From contig NZ_CP119078.1 of assembly GCF_029026145.1 (NCBI RefSeq), positions 1,441,001 through 1,505,000 on the forward strand: a DNA stretch of 64,000 bases, read 5' to 3'. Made by a program: the position numbers and the translations under genes. Positions 52,203 to 61,074 of this stretch are shown here, piece by piece. Numbering within the stretch: position 1 is the first letter of the stretch; each line of letters opens with the position of its first letter. This stretch comes from Legionella cardiaca (lineage in GTDB: Bacteria > Pseudomonadota > Gammaproteobacteria > Legionellales > Legionellaceae). The notes below the pieces were generated by a model, which made no database searches, was not told the origin of the DNA, and saw only the letters and a program-made list of their open reading frames with translations.

Positions 52203-53450
52203 ATGACAAAATTGTTTCGCAAAAAAAGCCTTCAACGTCTAAACAGTCCTGAAAAATTAGACACTCTCTTTCGGATTGTTCCTCCTTTAAACTGGATTAT
52301 CTTATTAATATTGATACTACTTCTGACCATGATTGTTATCTGGTCTATTTGGGGGAGTATAGATACAAAAATATCCGGCAATGGTATTTTGATTAGTGGA
52401 GGGCAGAAAATATATGATGCTATAGCTGAAGATTCAGGTCGTCTACTAACGATTGAAGTGGAAGTAGGTGAGCAAGTGAAAAAAGGGCAGAAATTAGCCA
52501 CCATTAAACTTCCACTTCTCCTTATTGAATTGGAAAATAAACAGCAGAGTTTAGCGACATTACAACAACAATTGGATAACTTACAGAGCTTTATCCAAAA
52601 GGATTTTAAACTCGAGCAACAAAATAATTTAACACTCCGTAAAAACTGGGCAAAAGATTTAGAAAATGCCAATCTTCATTTGCAATATTTAAAAAAGGCT
52701 TTAGATGAGCGTGAAAAACTTGTAGACAAAGTAATATCTCGTCAAGCCTTAGCGGAACTTAAAAGTAATTACTTTAAAGAAATACAACTCCGTGATGAAA
52801 TTAGCAAAAAAATCGCAGACAACATTATTGAATTTAAGCGTCGTTCGGAAGCCAACCAACAGCGATTAGTCGAACTTAAAAATCGAATTTTACACGCTCA
52901 ACATGAGGTCACCTTTCTTCAAAAAAAAATTAAAGTCCATAGTATCATTGTAAGCCCCATTGATGGTGAAGTTATTAACATCATTGGCAAACCCGGAGAA
53001 ATTATTCGCTCAGGATTTAAAGTTATGGATATTGAACCCTTAGCTGAAACAGTAGATGCTGTTATTTATGTCCCTGCAGGAATGGGAAAAGTGATTTTAA
53101 AAGGAATGCCAGCTCAAGTCATACCGAGTACTATTAAAAAACAAGAGTATGGCAGTATCGTTGGGGTTGTTGATGATGTGGCAGGTTTCCCTAGCAGTGA
53201 AACGAGTATGATGGCCGTACTGTCAAATGAAAAATTAGTACAAGATTTTACCAAAGACGGTCCTCAGCTTTATGTGCGCATCAGTTTAATCAAAGCCAAT
53301 ACACCCAGTCATTATAAGTGGACCACCTCCAAAGGACCTAATATGCTTGTAACTAATGGTACGTTGTGTAAAGCGGAGATCATAACAAAAACACAACCTC
53401 CCATTACGTTACTCATCCCTGTGCTTAAACAATTTTTAGGGATAGACTAA
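52203..53450 (+). CDS. NHLM-type secretion adaptor (HlyD family)
   Basis: This 415-residue periplasmic adaptor protein has the N-terminal pattern of NHLM bacteriocin secretion proteins (FRKKSLQRLNSPEKLDTLFRIVPPLNW). A transmembrane helix follows near residues 31-49 (IILLILILLLTMIVIWSIW), then a lipoyl-like barrel (GRLLTIEVEVGEQVKKGQKLATI). A coiled-coil hairpin spans about residues 95-235, and the second half of the barrel contains SPIDGEVINIIGKPGEIIRSG. It would connect the two ABC proteins with an outer-membrane channel. It is first of three genes, 8 bp before the next. Confidence 0.85.
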   Translation: MTKLFRKKSLQRLNSPEKLDTLFRIVPPLNWIILLILILLLTMIVIWSIWGSIDTKISGNGILISGGQKIYDAIAEDSGRLLTIEVEVGEQVKKGQKLATIKLPLLLIELENKQQSLATLQQQLDNLQSFIQKDFKLEQQNNLTLRKNWAKDLENANLHLQYLKKALDEREKLVDKVISRQALAELKSNYFKEIQLRDEISKKIADNIIEFKRRSEANQQRLVELKNRILHAQHEVTFLQKKIKVHSIIVSPIDGEVINIIGKPGEIIRSGFKVMDIEPLAETVDAVIYVPAGMGKVILKGMPAQVIPSTIKKQEYGSIVGVVDDVAGFPSSETSMMAVLSNEKLVQDFTKDGPQLYVRISLIKANTPSHYKWTTSKGPNMLVTNGTLCKAEIITKTQPPITLLIPVLKQFLGID

Positions 53451-53458
53451 GAGATGCT

Positions 53459-55630
53459 ATGATAACTACTCGATTGTTTAATCAGATAAAAAAAACTCCA
53501 ACTATTTTACAAATAGAAGCTGTGGAGTGTGGTTCCGTTGCACTTGCAATTGTTCTTGCCTATTATGGCAGATGGATTCCCCTGGATATTTTACGTACCG
53601 ACTGTGGTGTTTCCAGAGATGGAAGCCGAGCTGATAATATATTTCGAGCCGCAGAGAAACATGGTTTGGAAGCGAGTGCCTATAGTGTTGAACCCGATGA
53701 GGTCCATGAGTTTCATTTACCTGCAATTATTCACTGGGAATTTAATCATTTTGTGGTGCTGGAAGGCGTCAGCAGACGGCATGTCTACATCAATGATCCA
53801 GCTTATGGAAAACGTATTCTGAGTTGGGATGAATTTGATGAAGCATTCACAGGTATCTTGCTTGAATTAATCCCAGGCCCTGATTTTGTTAAAGCGGGTC
53901 ATAAACCTAAGATTCTTCCTAGCTTACTTAGTCGATTAAGTCATTCTAAATTTGCCGTTTTTTTTATTGTTCTTGCAACTTTAGCTTTAGCAATTCCTGG
54001 AATTGCTGTTGCAGGACTGAATAAGATTTTCATTGACGAAGTACTAATTCAACAAATTACCAGTTGGCAAAGACCTATTTTAGCAGGTTTAATTATTGCT
54101 GCTCTTTTTAATGCTTTATTAACCTGGTATCAACGAATCATATTGGGGCGTTTAGAAACCAAAATAGCATTAGTGAGTGGCTCCTCTTTTTTCTGGCATT
54201 TATTACGCTTACCCATGTCTTTTTTTAGCCAGCGTTATCTGGGTGATATTCTTAATCGTCTACAATCAAGTGATTCTGTTGCCAGTTTAGTATCGCAACA
54301 ATTCGGTACGAATATGGTTAATTTGTTATTGGCCTTCATTTATTTAGTCATTTTGTTCTTACTGAGTATTCCTTTAACCTTATTAGTTCTTGCATCCACA
54401 ACGCTTAATGTTTTAATTTTATTTTTTATTGCCCAACGCAGAACTAGCGAGAGCCAGCGAACTACGAAGGCCTTAAATAATTTAACAAGCGCTGCTGTAA
54501 GTGGCCTACAAATGATAGAAACTTACAAAGCATCTGGGGCTGAAGGGGATTTTTTTCGAAACTTTACTGGCAAACATGCCAACTATTTAATTGCAGAACA
54601 GCAATTAGGATGGACAAGAGATTGCTCTTCCGTCGTGCCTACAGCATTAGAATTAATAACAAATACTGCAATCTTAGGCTTTGGTGCCTGGTTGACTATT
54701 CAAGGTGAAATGACCATCGGTACGGTCATTGGTTTTCAACTCTTGTATCGAAGCTTCATTTATCCAATCAAAATGCTAGTAATGCTTTCAGGGAAAATTC
54801 AGGAAATTTCTGCTGATTTGTTTACAATAGAAGATATTACTTCTCATAAACTGGCGCATCGTTATCTTGAGCCTGCCACTAAAACTCCTATCGCAAATCA
54901 TAAATTAACAGGACATGTAGTCTTTGAAAATGTTACGTTTGGGTATAACCCCCTTGCAGAACCATTGCTCAGTAATTTTTCTTTAGAAATTAAACCCGGT
55001 AAGCGCGTCGCCTTGGTTGGTAGTTCAGGCAGTGGGAAATCAACCATAGGTAAACTTTTGCTAAGTTATTATCAACCCTGGTCAGGTAATATTTTAATTG
55101 ATGATATGTTGCTGCAGGACATTCCTAACGAAGTCAAAGTTCTTTCCATCGCTAGTGTGGATCAGGACATTAATTTGTTTCATGCTACATTAAAAGATAA
55201 TTTAACCCTATGGGATCAAACAGTTAAGGACGAGGAGATACTTAATGCCTGTAAGGCTGTACTTATGCATGATGTGATAGCTGGAAGTCGTGAATATGGT
55301 TATGAAAGTATGATGGATGAAGGAGGCTCTAACTTTAGTGGGGGACAACGCCAGCGATTGGAAATAGCACGCGCCCTACTCCAAAAGCCCAGCATTCTTA
55401 TATTAGATGAGGCAACTTCATCCCTCGATGCTCAAATGGAGCAAATCATTGATAGTCATTTACGCCAGCTAGGGTGTACTCTCCTTATTATTTCCCACCG
55501 CTTAAGTACCATTCGAGATGCCGATGAAATTATTATGCTTGATCAAGGCAGAGTTGTTGAGCGAGGAACCCATCAAGAATTGTTAGCGCTTCAAGGCGCT
55601 TATTGTCATTTATTAGCCAGTGAGGCTTAG
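53459..55630 (+). CDS. NHLM-type peptidase/permease/ATP-binding exporter
   Basis: The 723-residue protein combines a C39 leader peptidase (Cys24 in IEAVECGSVALAIVL, His in FNHFVVL, Asp in INDPAYGK), six transmembrane helices (about 165-440) and an ABC ATPase. The ATPase has Walker A GSSGSGKST near 521, signature FSGGQRQR near 626 and Walker B ILILDEATSSLD. It cuts the leader of a ribosomally made peptide, usually after a double-Gly type site, and exports the core. All catalytic residues are intact. The order adaptor, peptidase-ABC, second ABC is characteristic of NHLM (nitrile hydratase leader microcin) systems. Confidence 0.9.
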   Translation: MITTRLFNQIKKTPTILQIEAVECGSVALAIVLAYYGRWIPLDILRTDCGVSRDGSRADNIFRAAEKHGLEASAYSVEPDEVHEFHLPAIIHWEFNHFVVLEGVSRRHVYINDPAYGKRILSWDEFDEAFTGILLELIPGPDFVKAGHKPKILPSLLSRLSHSKFAVFFIVLATLALAIPGIAVAGLNKIFIDEVLIQQITSWQRPILAGLIIAALFNALLTWYQRIILGRLETKIALVSGSSFFWHLLRLPMSFFSQRYLGDILNRLQSSDSVASLVSQQFGTNMVNLLLAFIYLVILFLLSIPLTLLVLASTTLNVLILFFIAQRRTSESQRTTKALNNLTSAAVSGLQMIETYKASGAEGDFFRNFTGKHANYLIAEQQLGWTRDCSSVVPTALELITNTAILGFGAWLTIQGEMTIGTVIGFQLLYRSFIYPIKMLVMLSGKIQEISADLFTIEDITSHKLAHRYLEPATKTPIANHKLTGHVVFENVTFGYNPLAEPLLSNFSLEIKPGKRVALVGSSGSGKSTIGKLLLSYYQPWSGNILIDDMLLQDIPNEVKVLSIASVDQDINLFHATLKDNLTLWDQTVKDEEILNACKAVLMHDVIAGSREYGYESMMDEGGSNFSGGQRQRLEIARALLQKPSILILDEATSSLDAQMEQIIDSHLRQLGCTLLIISHRLSTIRDADEIIMLDQGRVVERGTHQELLALQGAYCHLLASEA

Positions 55631-55632
55631 CA

Positions 55633-58263
55633 ATGAGTGATAGTTTAAAAAAACATAACAACTTCCCTTCAGAATTTGATTTATTGCAAAGTCATAATCA
55701 TTATGAAATCGTCACAGGCGTCGTAGATGTGTTTCTGGTCCCTTTTGATAAAAATAAACAGGGTAAGCGTTATTTTTTGGGAAGATGGCAAACAGGAGAA
55801 CTATTAATTGGTTTGAAAGAGAAGCATAACCAACAAAATTGGCAATTAATTGCCTCCTGCTCAACTAACGCAACGCTTAATCGCCTGGATTGGCATGATT
55901 TAGCAAGTTCGTCTCGGTTAGAGTCTTTATTAAATTGGCAACAGCATTTCATTGCTTATCTACAAAAACATAAAAAAGACTATCCTAATGAATCTCTATT
56001 AAATAGAGAAATTTCTCTAGAAGAATTGCCTGAGGCAATTTCAAATTTTTATAACGCGATTAAGCAGCAATTATTTAGCACCATCGAATCAATTCGCTAT
56101 TTGGAGAGACACGATGCGAATGAAAGAAGAAAGATGGAAAACAATTTTCTTAAACGTGCTTATATACAAATGTTTTCGATTCTTCATTCCTATAACCCGA
56201 TTGGTAAAATTGGCCAGAATGATACCTTAACTTTTTGCATACAATATATTGCTCAGTTTTATCAGGAACCAATAGCCGAACATATTAAAATAGAAGCTAT
56301 GGACGATATTGTGCAAAAGACTGGAATGCAGGTGCGTCAAGTGCAACTTAACGGAAAATGGTGGCATGCCGTAACTCACCCTGTACTTCTACAAAAAATG
56401 GAGGGGGAAGGATTTTGTTTGGCGCTCCCCAGAATCAGTCGCGGACTAACGTTAATTGATCCGATCCAAGGAATACAGAAAAAACTCACATCCAAAGATG
56501 CGAAGGATTTCTTATCTACAGCTTGGCAGGTTTATTCTCCCCTCCCTCAGAAAAAACTAAAAATTAGAGATTTAATTCCCGTTGCTTTTCGTGGCTGTCA
56601 GCGTGATTTAGCACGTTTGTTAGTTGTCGGTTCCATTGCCGCCATGCTTACTCTTGTTACTCCATGGTTTACAGGTGTTTTATTTGAGCAAGTAGTCCCT
56701 GCTGGTAACATTACTCAATTGCAGCAAATAGTATATGCCTTATTAGTAGCGGCCTTTTCAGCAGGTTTTTTTGAACTTGTCCGGGCGATTACGGTGCTTC
56801 GAATAGGTAGCAAATTAAATCTTAATCTTGAAATTTCTATTTGGGATCGCCTAATTCGTCTTCCTGTTACATTTTTCCGCCAATTTACGACCGGAGATTT
56901 AACCAAAAGAGCTATGGCTGTTAGTAATGTACGCCGAATTATGGCTGGTGTAATTATTAGCTCCTTATTAAGTGGCATCTTTTCGTTATTCAGTTTAGGT
57001 TTATTATTCTATTATGATGTTAAATTAGCATTCACTGCTGCTATTGCTACTTTAATAATTTGTGCTTATACCTTTCTAATTAGCATAAGACAACTTTCCT
57101 ATTATAAAGCCATGACGACGGTTAGTGGGGAGCTCTCTGGCATGACCGTGCAATTACTGAGTGGCATAAGTAAAATTCAAACCACGGGTCGCGAAAAAAC
57201 CGCTTTTTCTCTATGGTCAATAAAAAATAGTCAAATAAAAAATGAGCTTTACAAGGCAAATTGGTATAACGCTCTTTTGTCTAGCTTAAATGCATTATGC
57301 CTTCCTTTGCTGTATGTCATCATTTTTATCCAGTTTTTAAATCGGGATGATCCTCTCAGTTTAGGAATATTCTTAGCATTTACTGCTGCATTGGGACAAT
57401 TTACTGCAGGCATGCTTGGAATGACAGATGCCGTTAGCGCCATCATCAATAGTATTCCGTTAATCAAACGCCTTTCTCCTATTCTTGAAAATACACCTGA
57501 AGTTCACGCCGGTAAACATGATCCTGGTATATTAAATGGCAAAATTGAAGTAGATCGCCTTCGGTTTTCTTATTCATCTAAAGAAGAATTGATCATTAAT
57601 GATGTTTCTTTTGTTATTAATCCAGGACAGTATGTGGCAATTACAGGACCTTCCGGTTCGGGGAAATCAACTCTATTACGTCTATTACTGGGTTTTGAAA
57701 AGCCTATACAAGGTAATATCTTTTTTGACGACCATGATATTAAGCAATTAAACGTCCAAAGAGTTCGTGAACAATGCGGTGTTGTATTACAAAATAGCTT
57801 ATTAATTTCAAGCACTTTATTTGAAAATATTGTTGGCTCTGCTCCATTAACCCAGGATGATGCATGGGAAGCAGCAGAGATGGCAGGCCTTGCGGATGAT
57901 ATTCGAAAAATGCCCATGGGCATGCACACGATTATTTCAGAGCGCGGCGGCACCCTATCCGGAGGTCAGCGCCAACGCGTACTCATTGCAAGAGCCCTAG
58001 CTAAAAAACCACGACTTTTATTCTTTGATGAAGCAACCAGCGCTCTTGATAATCTTACTCAAGCGATTGTGATTAAAAGCCTGGAAAAACTAAACACCAC
58101 ACGCATTGTTATTGCTCATCGTCTAACAACAATTGAAAAAGCTGACTTAATTCTGGTTATGGATCAGGGAAAAATTATTCAGTCTGGAACTTATGCACAA
58201 TTAATGCAACAAGAAGGATTATTTCAAGCAATGTCTAAACGCCAGCTTTTAAATAAATCTTGA
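55633..58263 (+). CDS. NHLM-type ABC transporter, second ATP-binding subunit
   Basis: This 876-residue ABC exporter half has a long N-terminal region (1-310) without peptidase residues, typical of the second NHLM transporter. Five to six transmembrane helices (about 330-590) follow, then an ATPase with Walker A GPSGSGKST near 675, signature LSGGQRQRV and Walker B LLFFDEATSALD. It probably pairs with the C39 exporter as a heterodimer. It starts 2 bp after the previous stop, so the three genes form one operon. Confidence 0.88.
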   Translation: MSDSLKKHNNFPSEFDLLQSHNHYEIVTGVVDVFLVPFDKNKQGKRYFLGRWQTGELLIGLKEKHNQQNWQLIASCSTNATLNRLDWHDLASSSRLESLLNWQQHFIAYLQKHKKDYPNESLLNREISLEELPEAISNFYNAIKQQLFSTIESIRYLERHDANERRKMENNFLKRAYIQMFSILHSYNPIGKIGQNDTLTFCIQYIAQFYQEPIAEHIKIEAMDDIVQKTGMQVRQVQLNGKWWHAVTHPVLLQKMEGEGFCLALPRISRGLTLIDPIQGIQKKLTSKDAKDFLSTAWQVYSPLPQKKLKIRDLIPVAFRGCQRDLARLLVVGSIAAMLTLVTPWFTGVLFEQVVPAGNITQLQQIVYALLVAAFSAGFFELVRAITVLRIGSKLNLNLEISIWDRLIRLPVTFFRQFTTGDLTKRAMAVSNVRRIMAGVIISSLLSGIFSLFSLGLLFYYDVKLAFTAAIATLIICAYTFLISIRQLSYYKAMTTVSGELSGMTVQLLSGISKIQTTGREKTAFSLWSIKNSQIKNELYKANWYNALLSSLNALCLPLLYVIIFIQFLNRDDPLSLGIFLAFTAALGQFTAGMLGMTDAVSAIINSIPLIKRLSPILENTPEVHAGKHDPGILNGKIEVDRLRFSYSSKEELIINDVSFVINPGQYVAITGPSGSGKSTLLRLLLGFEKPIQGNIFFDDHDIKQLNVQRVREQCGVVLQNSLLISSTLFENIVGSAPLTQDDAWEAAEMAGLADDIRKMPMGMHTIISERGGTLSGGQRQRVLIARALAKKPRLLFFDEATSALDNLTQAIVIKSLEKLNTTRIVIAHRLTTIEKADLILVMDQGKIIQSGTYAQLMQQEGLFQAMSKRQLLNKS

Positions 58264-58321
58264 ACCTTTATATCCATACTATTAGTTGTAGAACCGCGAA
58301 TTTTTTTCGTATGATAGAACG

Positions 58322-58340
58322 TAATCCATAACATGGATTA
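58322..58340. promoter_or_regulatory. Inverted repeat upstream of the SDR gene
   Basis: TAATCCAT (58322-58329) and ATGGATTA (58333-58340) are perfect complements with a 3-bp gap, 37 bp before the SDR start. This looks like the binding site of a dimeric regulator. A role as a short hairpin is possible. Confidence 0.5.
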
Positions 58341-58376
58341 ACACAGGAAGTATCTTTTTAATATAAGGATTTTATT

Positions 58377-59171
58377 ATGGATTATAAGTTAAGCGACAAA
58401 ACAGCGCTTGTTACAGGATCTACTGCAGGAATTGGGTTTGCGATTGCACAACTACTTGCTGAAGAAGGAGCAACCGTTGCAATTAATGGACGCAGCGAAA
58501 AACGAGTAACTGAGGCAATGAACAAAATAAAATCCGTCTGCCCCTCAGCAAAACTTATTCCTGCACCAGCAGATCTTAGTGATCAAAAAGGTTGCGATGC
58601 CATTTTTCAATATGTTCCAACAACCGATATTCTTGTAAATAATTTTGGTATTTATGAAGTAAAATTCTTTAATGATATTTCTGATAACGATTGGTTACGG
58701 TTTTTTGAAGCCAATGTCATGAGTGGCATACGTCTTAGTCGCCATTATCTTCCGCACATGTTAGAAAACGATTGGGGAAGAATTGTTTTTATCTCTAGTG
58801 AATCAGGATTACAAATTCCTATAGAAATGATTCATTATGGAATGACGAAAACAGCTCAAATCGCAGTTGCCAGAGGGCTTGCTGAAACCACAGTAGGAAC
58901 AAATGTAACGGTTAACTCCGTGCTGCCTGGGCCAACAAGCAGCGAAGGTGTAAATGATTTCATTAAAAATCTAGCCAAAGAACAAAATAAAAAACCTGAA
59001 GAGATAGAGAAAGAACTTTTTACCTCAGTACGTCCTACCTCATTGCTCAAGCGCTTTGCAACACCGAATGAAGTCGCTGTAATGGTTGCTTATATATGCA
59101 GTCCTCTATCCTCTGCAACCAATGGTGCTGCATTACGAGTTGATGGCGGGGTTGTACGAGCGATTGCTTGA
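58377..59171 (+). CDS. SDR family oxidoreductase
   Basis: The 264-residue classical short-chain dehydrogenase/reductase has the cofactor motif TGSTAGIGFA near residue 14, NNFG at 88 (variant of NNAG), and the catalytic Ser (ISSESG), Tyr and Lys (YGMTK near 158-162). The residue after the second beta strand (NGRSEKR) suggests NADPH. The end phrase LRVDGGVVRAI is typical. The substrate is unknown. It is preceded by AAGGATTTTATT and an inverted repeat, and followed by the disrupted DUF1772 gene. Confidence 0.9.
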   Translation: MDYKLSDKTALVTGSTAGIGFAIAQLLAEEGATVAINGRSEKRVTEAMNKIKSVCPSAKLIPAPADLSDQKGCDAIFQYVPTTDILVNNFGIYEVKFFNDISDNDWLRFFEANVMSGIRLSRHYLPHMLENDWGRIVFISSESGLQIPIEMIHYGMTKTAQIAVARGLAETTVGTNVTVNSVLPGPTSSEGVNDFIKNLAKEQNKKPEEIEKELFTSVRPTSLLKRFATPNEVAVMVAYICSPLSSATNGAALRVDGGVVRAIA

Positions 59172-59201
59172 CTCAATTCCTTACTGAATAAAATACCGCC
59201 C

Positions 59202-59228
59202 GGATTTCCCTTATTTAAAAGGAAATCC
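59202..59228. terminator. Hairpin after the SDR gene
   Basis: GGATTTCC (59202-59209) and GGAAATCC (59221-59228) form an 8-bp stem with an 11-nt loop, with CCCG and CGGG outside as additional partners, followed by ATTTTA. It may end the SDR transcript or act as an attenuator before the DUF1772 gene. Confidence 0.55.
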
Positions 59229-59249
59229 ATTTTACGGGAGATATAAATC

Positions 59250-59714
59250 ATGTTCACAGGCTAGCTTTCATTATTGATTGCGGCTGTTTTTAGTGGAGCT
59301 GCAATCTATATTAATTGCGTTGAACAGCCCGCTCGTCTGCGTCTTGAAAATGCTGCATTGTTAAAACAGTGGAAAGTAGCCTACAAAAAAGGGGCTGTAA
59401 TGCAAGTTTCTCTTGCTTTATTAGCTAGCATCTGCGGGATTATCAGCTTTTTGAAAGACTTTAACTGGTGGTGCCTAATGGGGTCCTTTTTTATTCTCGC
59501 CAACTGGCCTTATACATTAATGGCGATCTTACCTGTTAATCAAAAAATTATGGCCACCTCTGAAAATGAAGCAAATGAACAAACACGAAATTTAATTACA
59601 CGATGGGGCTTTTTGCATGCAATTCGTAGTTTACTAGGTATCATGGCCACTCTCTGTTTCCTGATAGCCTCCTTTTTTAGTAGCCAACATTTCTTAATCA
59701 CACATGCTAGATAA
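59250..59714 (+). pseudogene. DUF1772 membrane protein gene with amber codon 5
   Basis: GGGAG precedes an ATG at 59250 at the correct spacing, and the frame reads MFTG, then TAG at 59262-59264, then LSLLIAAVFSGAAIYINCVEQPARL. From there it continues without interruption to 59714. The product resembles DUF1772 proteins: four transmembrane helices with INxVEQPARL after the first. The stop thus interrupts the natural N-terminus. A TTG at 59274 could restart translation (146 residues) but would lack half of the first helix. Either the gene is newly inactivated, the stop is suppressed, or TTG is used. Confidence 0.7.
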
Positions 59715-59727
59715 TGAACCAATCTTA

Positions 59728-60720
59728 CTACATCAAGGCGCACTCTTTGGTTGACAGCAAAATTTGTTGCCCAAGTGTGGTGAGAATGCCCAGATTATGA
59801 GCGGTATCAAAAGCAGCCTTATATTTTTTTGTTAAATTGGCAATAGATTGATTAAGAATTTGTCTATTATCAAATAACTTTAATTGCTGTATTTGTTTAA
59901 AAATTCTCAATACCCTACTTAAGACAAAGGCAGCATGATAAACACCCAACATAGGACGCAAATCAGTTCTAATAGGAGAAATGAATCGTTCATCAACCTC
60001 ATTTAAAACTAAAGGATCATAGGCAATTACTGCATTTAGATATAAATGAGACGTTTCATGAACTAAATGCTCGACTAAAAAAAGACGGTGGAATGGCAAT
60101 AAATTATCCGGTAAGGATAAATAGATTGCTCCAAAGAATTTAGGAGAAGTAGCCCCTACATTTAGATTACTTTTTACCAAATTAATTGTGGAGACAAAGG
60201 AATTTATTTCATTAATAAAATGATTATCGGCCTCAGTGATTAACTTTAAAGCATCAGAAACTGCAATTTCAAATTTCTCTAATTCTTTTTCAGGCGGGGA
60301 AAACGCCTTTAAGTGATCCGAACCAAATGCAATACTGACTTCTTCAACAAAAACCTTTTTTTCCCATTCTTTCTTAAGCCCTAAAGCGATTAACCTTTCA
60401 TGGATCAACCAGCAGTTAGTATCAGCTAAGTCTTGAATTGTTTGCTCGACGCTAAAGATGTCATCCTTTTTCATTGATTCTAGAAGCTTAAAATATTGAC
60501 TATAAAGCCAAGGAGAAATAAAACTTGCAGAATATAATTCCAGCTGACCCAATTCAGAAACAATCCAATTGAAATCCTTGTGTAATACCTGCTGGGCATA
60601 TTTTATCAGCTGAATAAAACTGTGAATAAATCTTTGTTTGTATGCTTTATACAACGTCTCTGCTATATGTGCTTTTGGTACAGCAGAGACTTGATCTAAG
60701 GGTACAGGAGAATTTTTCAT
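59728..60720 (-). CDS. HExxH-type protein resembling aKG-dependent peptide beta-hydroxylases
   Basis: The 330-residue protein has HETSH at residues 221-225 within LVEHLVHETSHLYLNAV, followed by YDPLVLNEVDERFISPIRTDLRPMLGVYHAAFVLSRV. This HExxH ... DPL ... SP(I/L)RxDxRPM.GxxH..F pattern is that of the HExxH-motif domain of RiPP clusters, described as alpha-ketoglutarate-dependent peptide beta-hydroxylases. The N-terminal half is helical and could bind the peptide substrate. It starts 8 bp after the 58-residue peptide gene, so the two are one operon. It is 1.5 kb from the NHLM exporter. A zinc peptidase is the alternative. Confidence 0.72.
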   Translation of the reverse strand: MKNSPVPLDQVSAVPKAHIAETLYKAYKQRFIHSFIQLIKYAQQVLHKDFNWIVSELGQLELYSASFISPWLYSQYFKLLESMKKDDIFSVEQTIQDLADTNCWLIHERLIALGLKKEWEKKVFVEEVSIAFGSDHLKAFSPPEKELEKFEIAVSDALKLITEADNHFINEINSFVSTINLVKSNLNVGATSPKFFGAIYLSLPDNLLPFHRLFLVEHLVHETSHLYLNAVIAYDPLVLNEVDERFISPIRTDLRPMLGVYHAAFVLSRVLRIFKQIQQLKLFDNRQILNQSIANLTKKYKAAFDTAHNLGILTTLGQQILLSTKECALM

Positions 60721-60728
60721 TTTGAATC

Positions 60729-60905
60729 CTATAAAGAAGGTATCGTTATAGAATTATCTTCGTTATTTCTTTCTTCTTGTTCTTCCTGTTCGTTCAAAAG
60801 GACAATCACACTTCTCATGGTAGGGAGTGTATCTTGTAAAAGACCTTCAGGTATATTCTTGAAAAACTTGCTTTGATTAGGGCTATTTTTTTTACTGATT
60901 GTCAC
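60729..60905 (-). CDS. 58-residue peptide, candidate RiPP precursor
   Basis: A GTG at 60905 is preceded by AGGAG at ideal spacing and opens a 58-residue frame: MTISKKNSPNQSKFFKN at the start, then IPEGLLQDTLPTMRSVIVLLN and an acidic tail EQEEQEERNNEDNSITIPSL. It ends 8 bp before the HExxH gene. Its size, strong ribosome-binding site and position next to a modifying-enzyme candidate fit a precursor peptide with a helical leader. No Gly-Gly site is visible. A small regulatory or chaperone protein is possible too. A -10-like TATAAT lies at 60992-60997 on the minus strand. Confidence 0.6.
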   Translation of the reverse strand: MTISKKNSPNQSKFFKNIPEGLLQDTLPTMRSVIVLLNEQEEQEERNNEDNSITIPSL

Positions 60906-61074
60906 AACCTTCTCCTTGGCTTCCCGTAAAAACGTTAGCAGCTTACTATTAAAATTTGAATTTTAAAAGCAATAAAATTTCTTGCGATTGAATTATATGA
61001 TAATAATCCTACTAACGATTATGAATAACAAACAGCATTGGAGCTCTTAACGAGGATTTTATTTCCCTGAGCAG

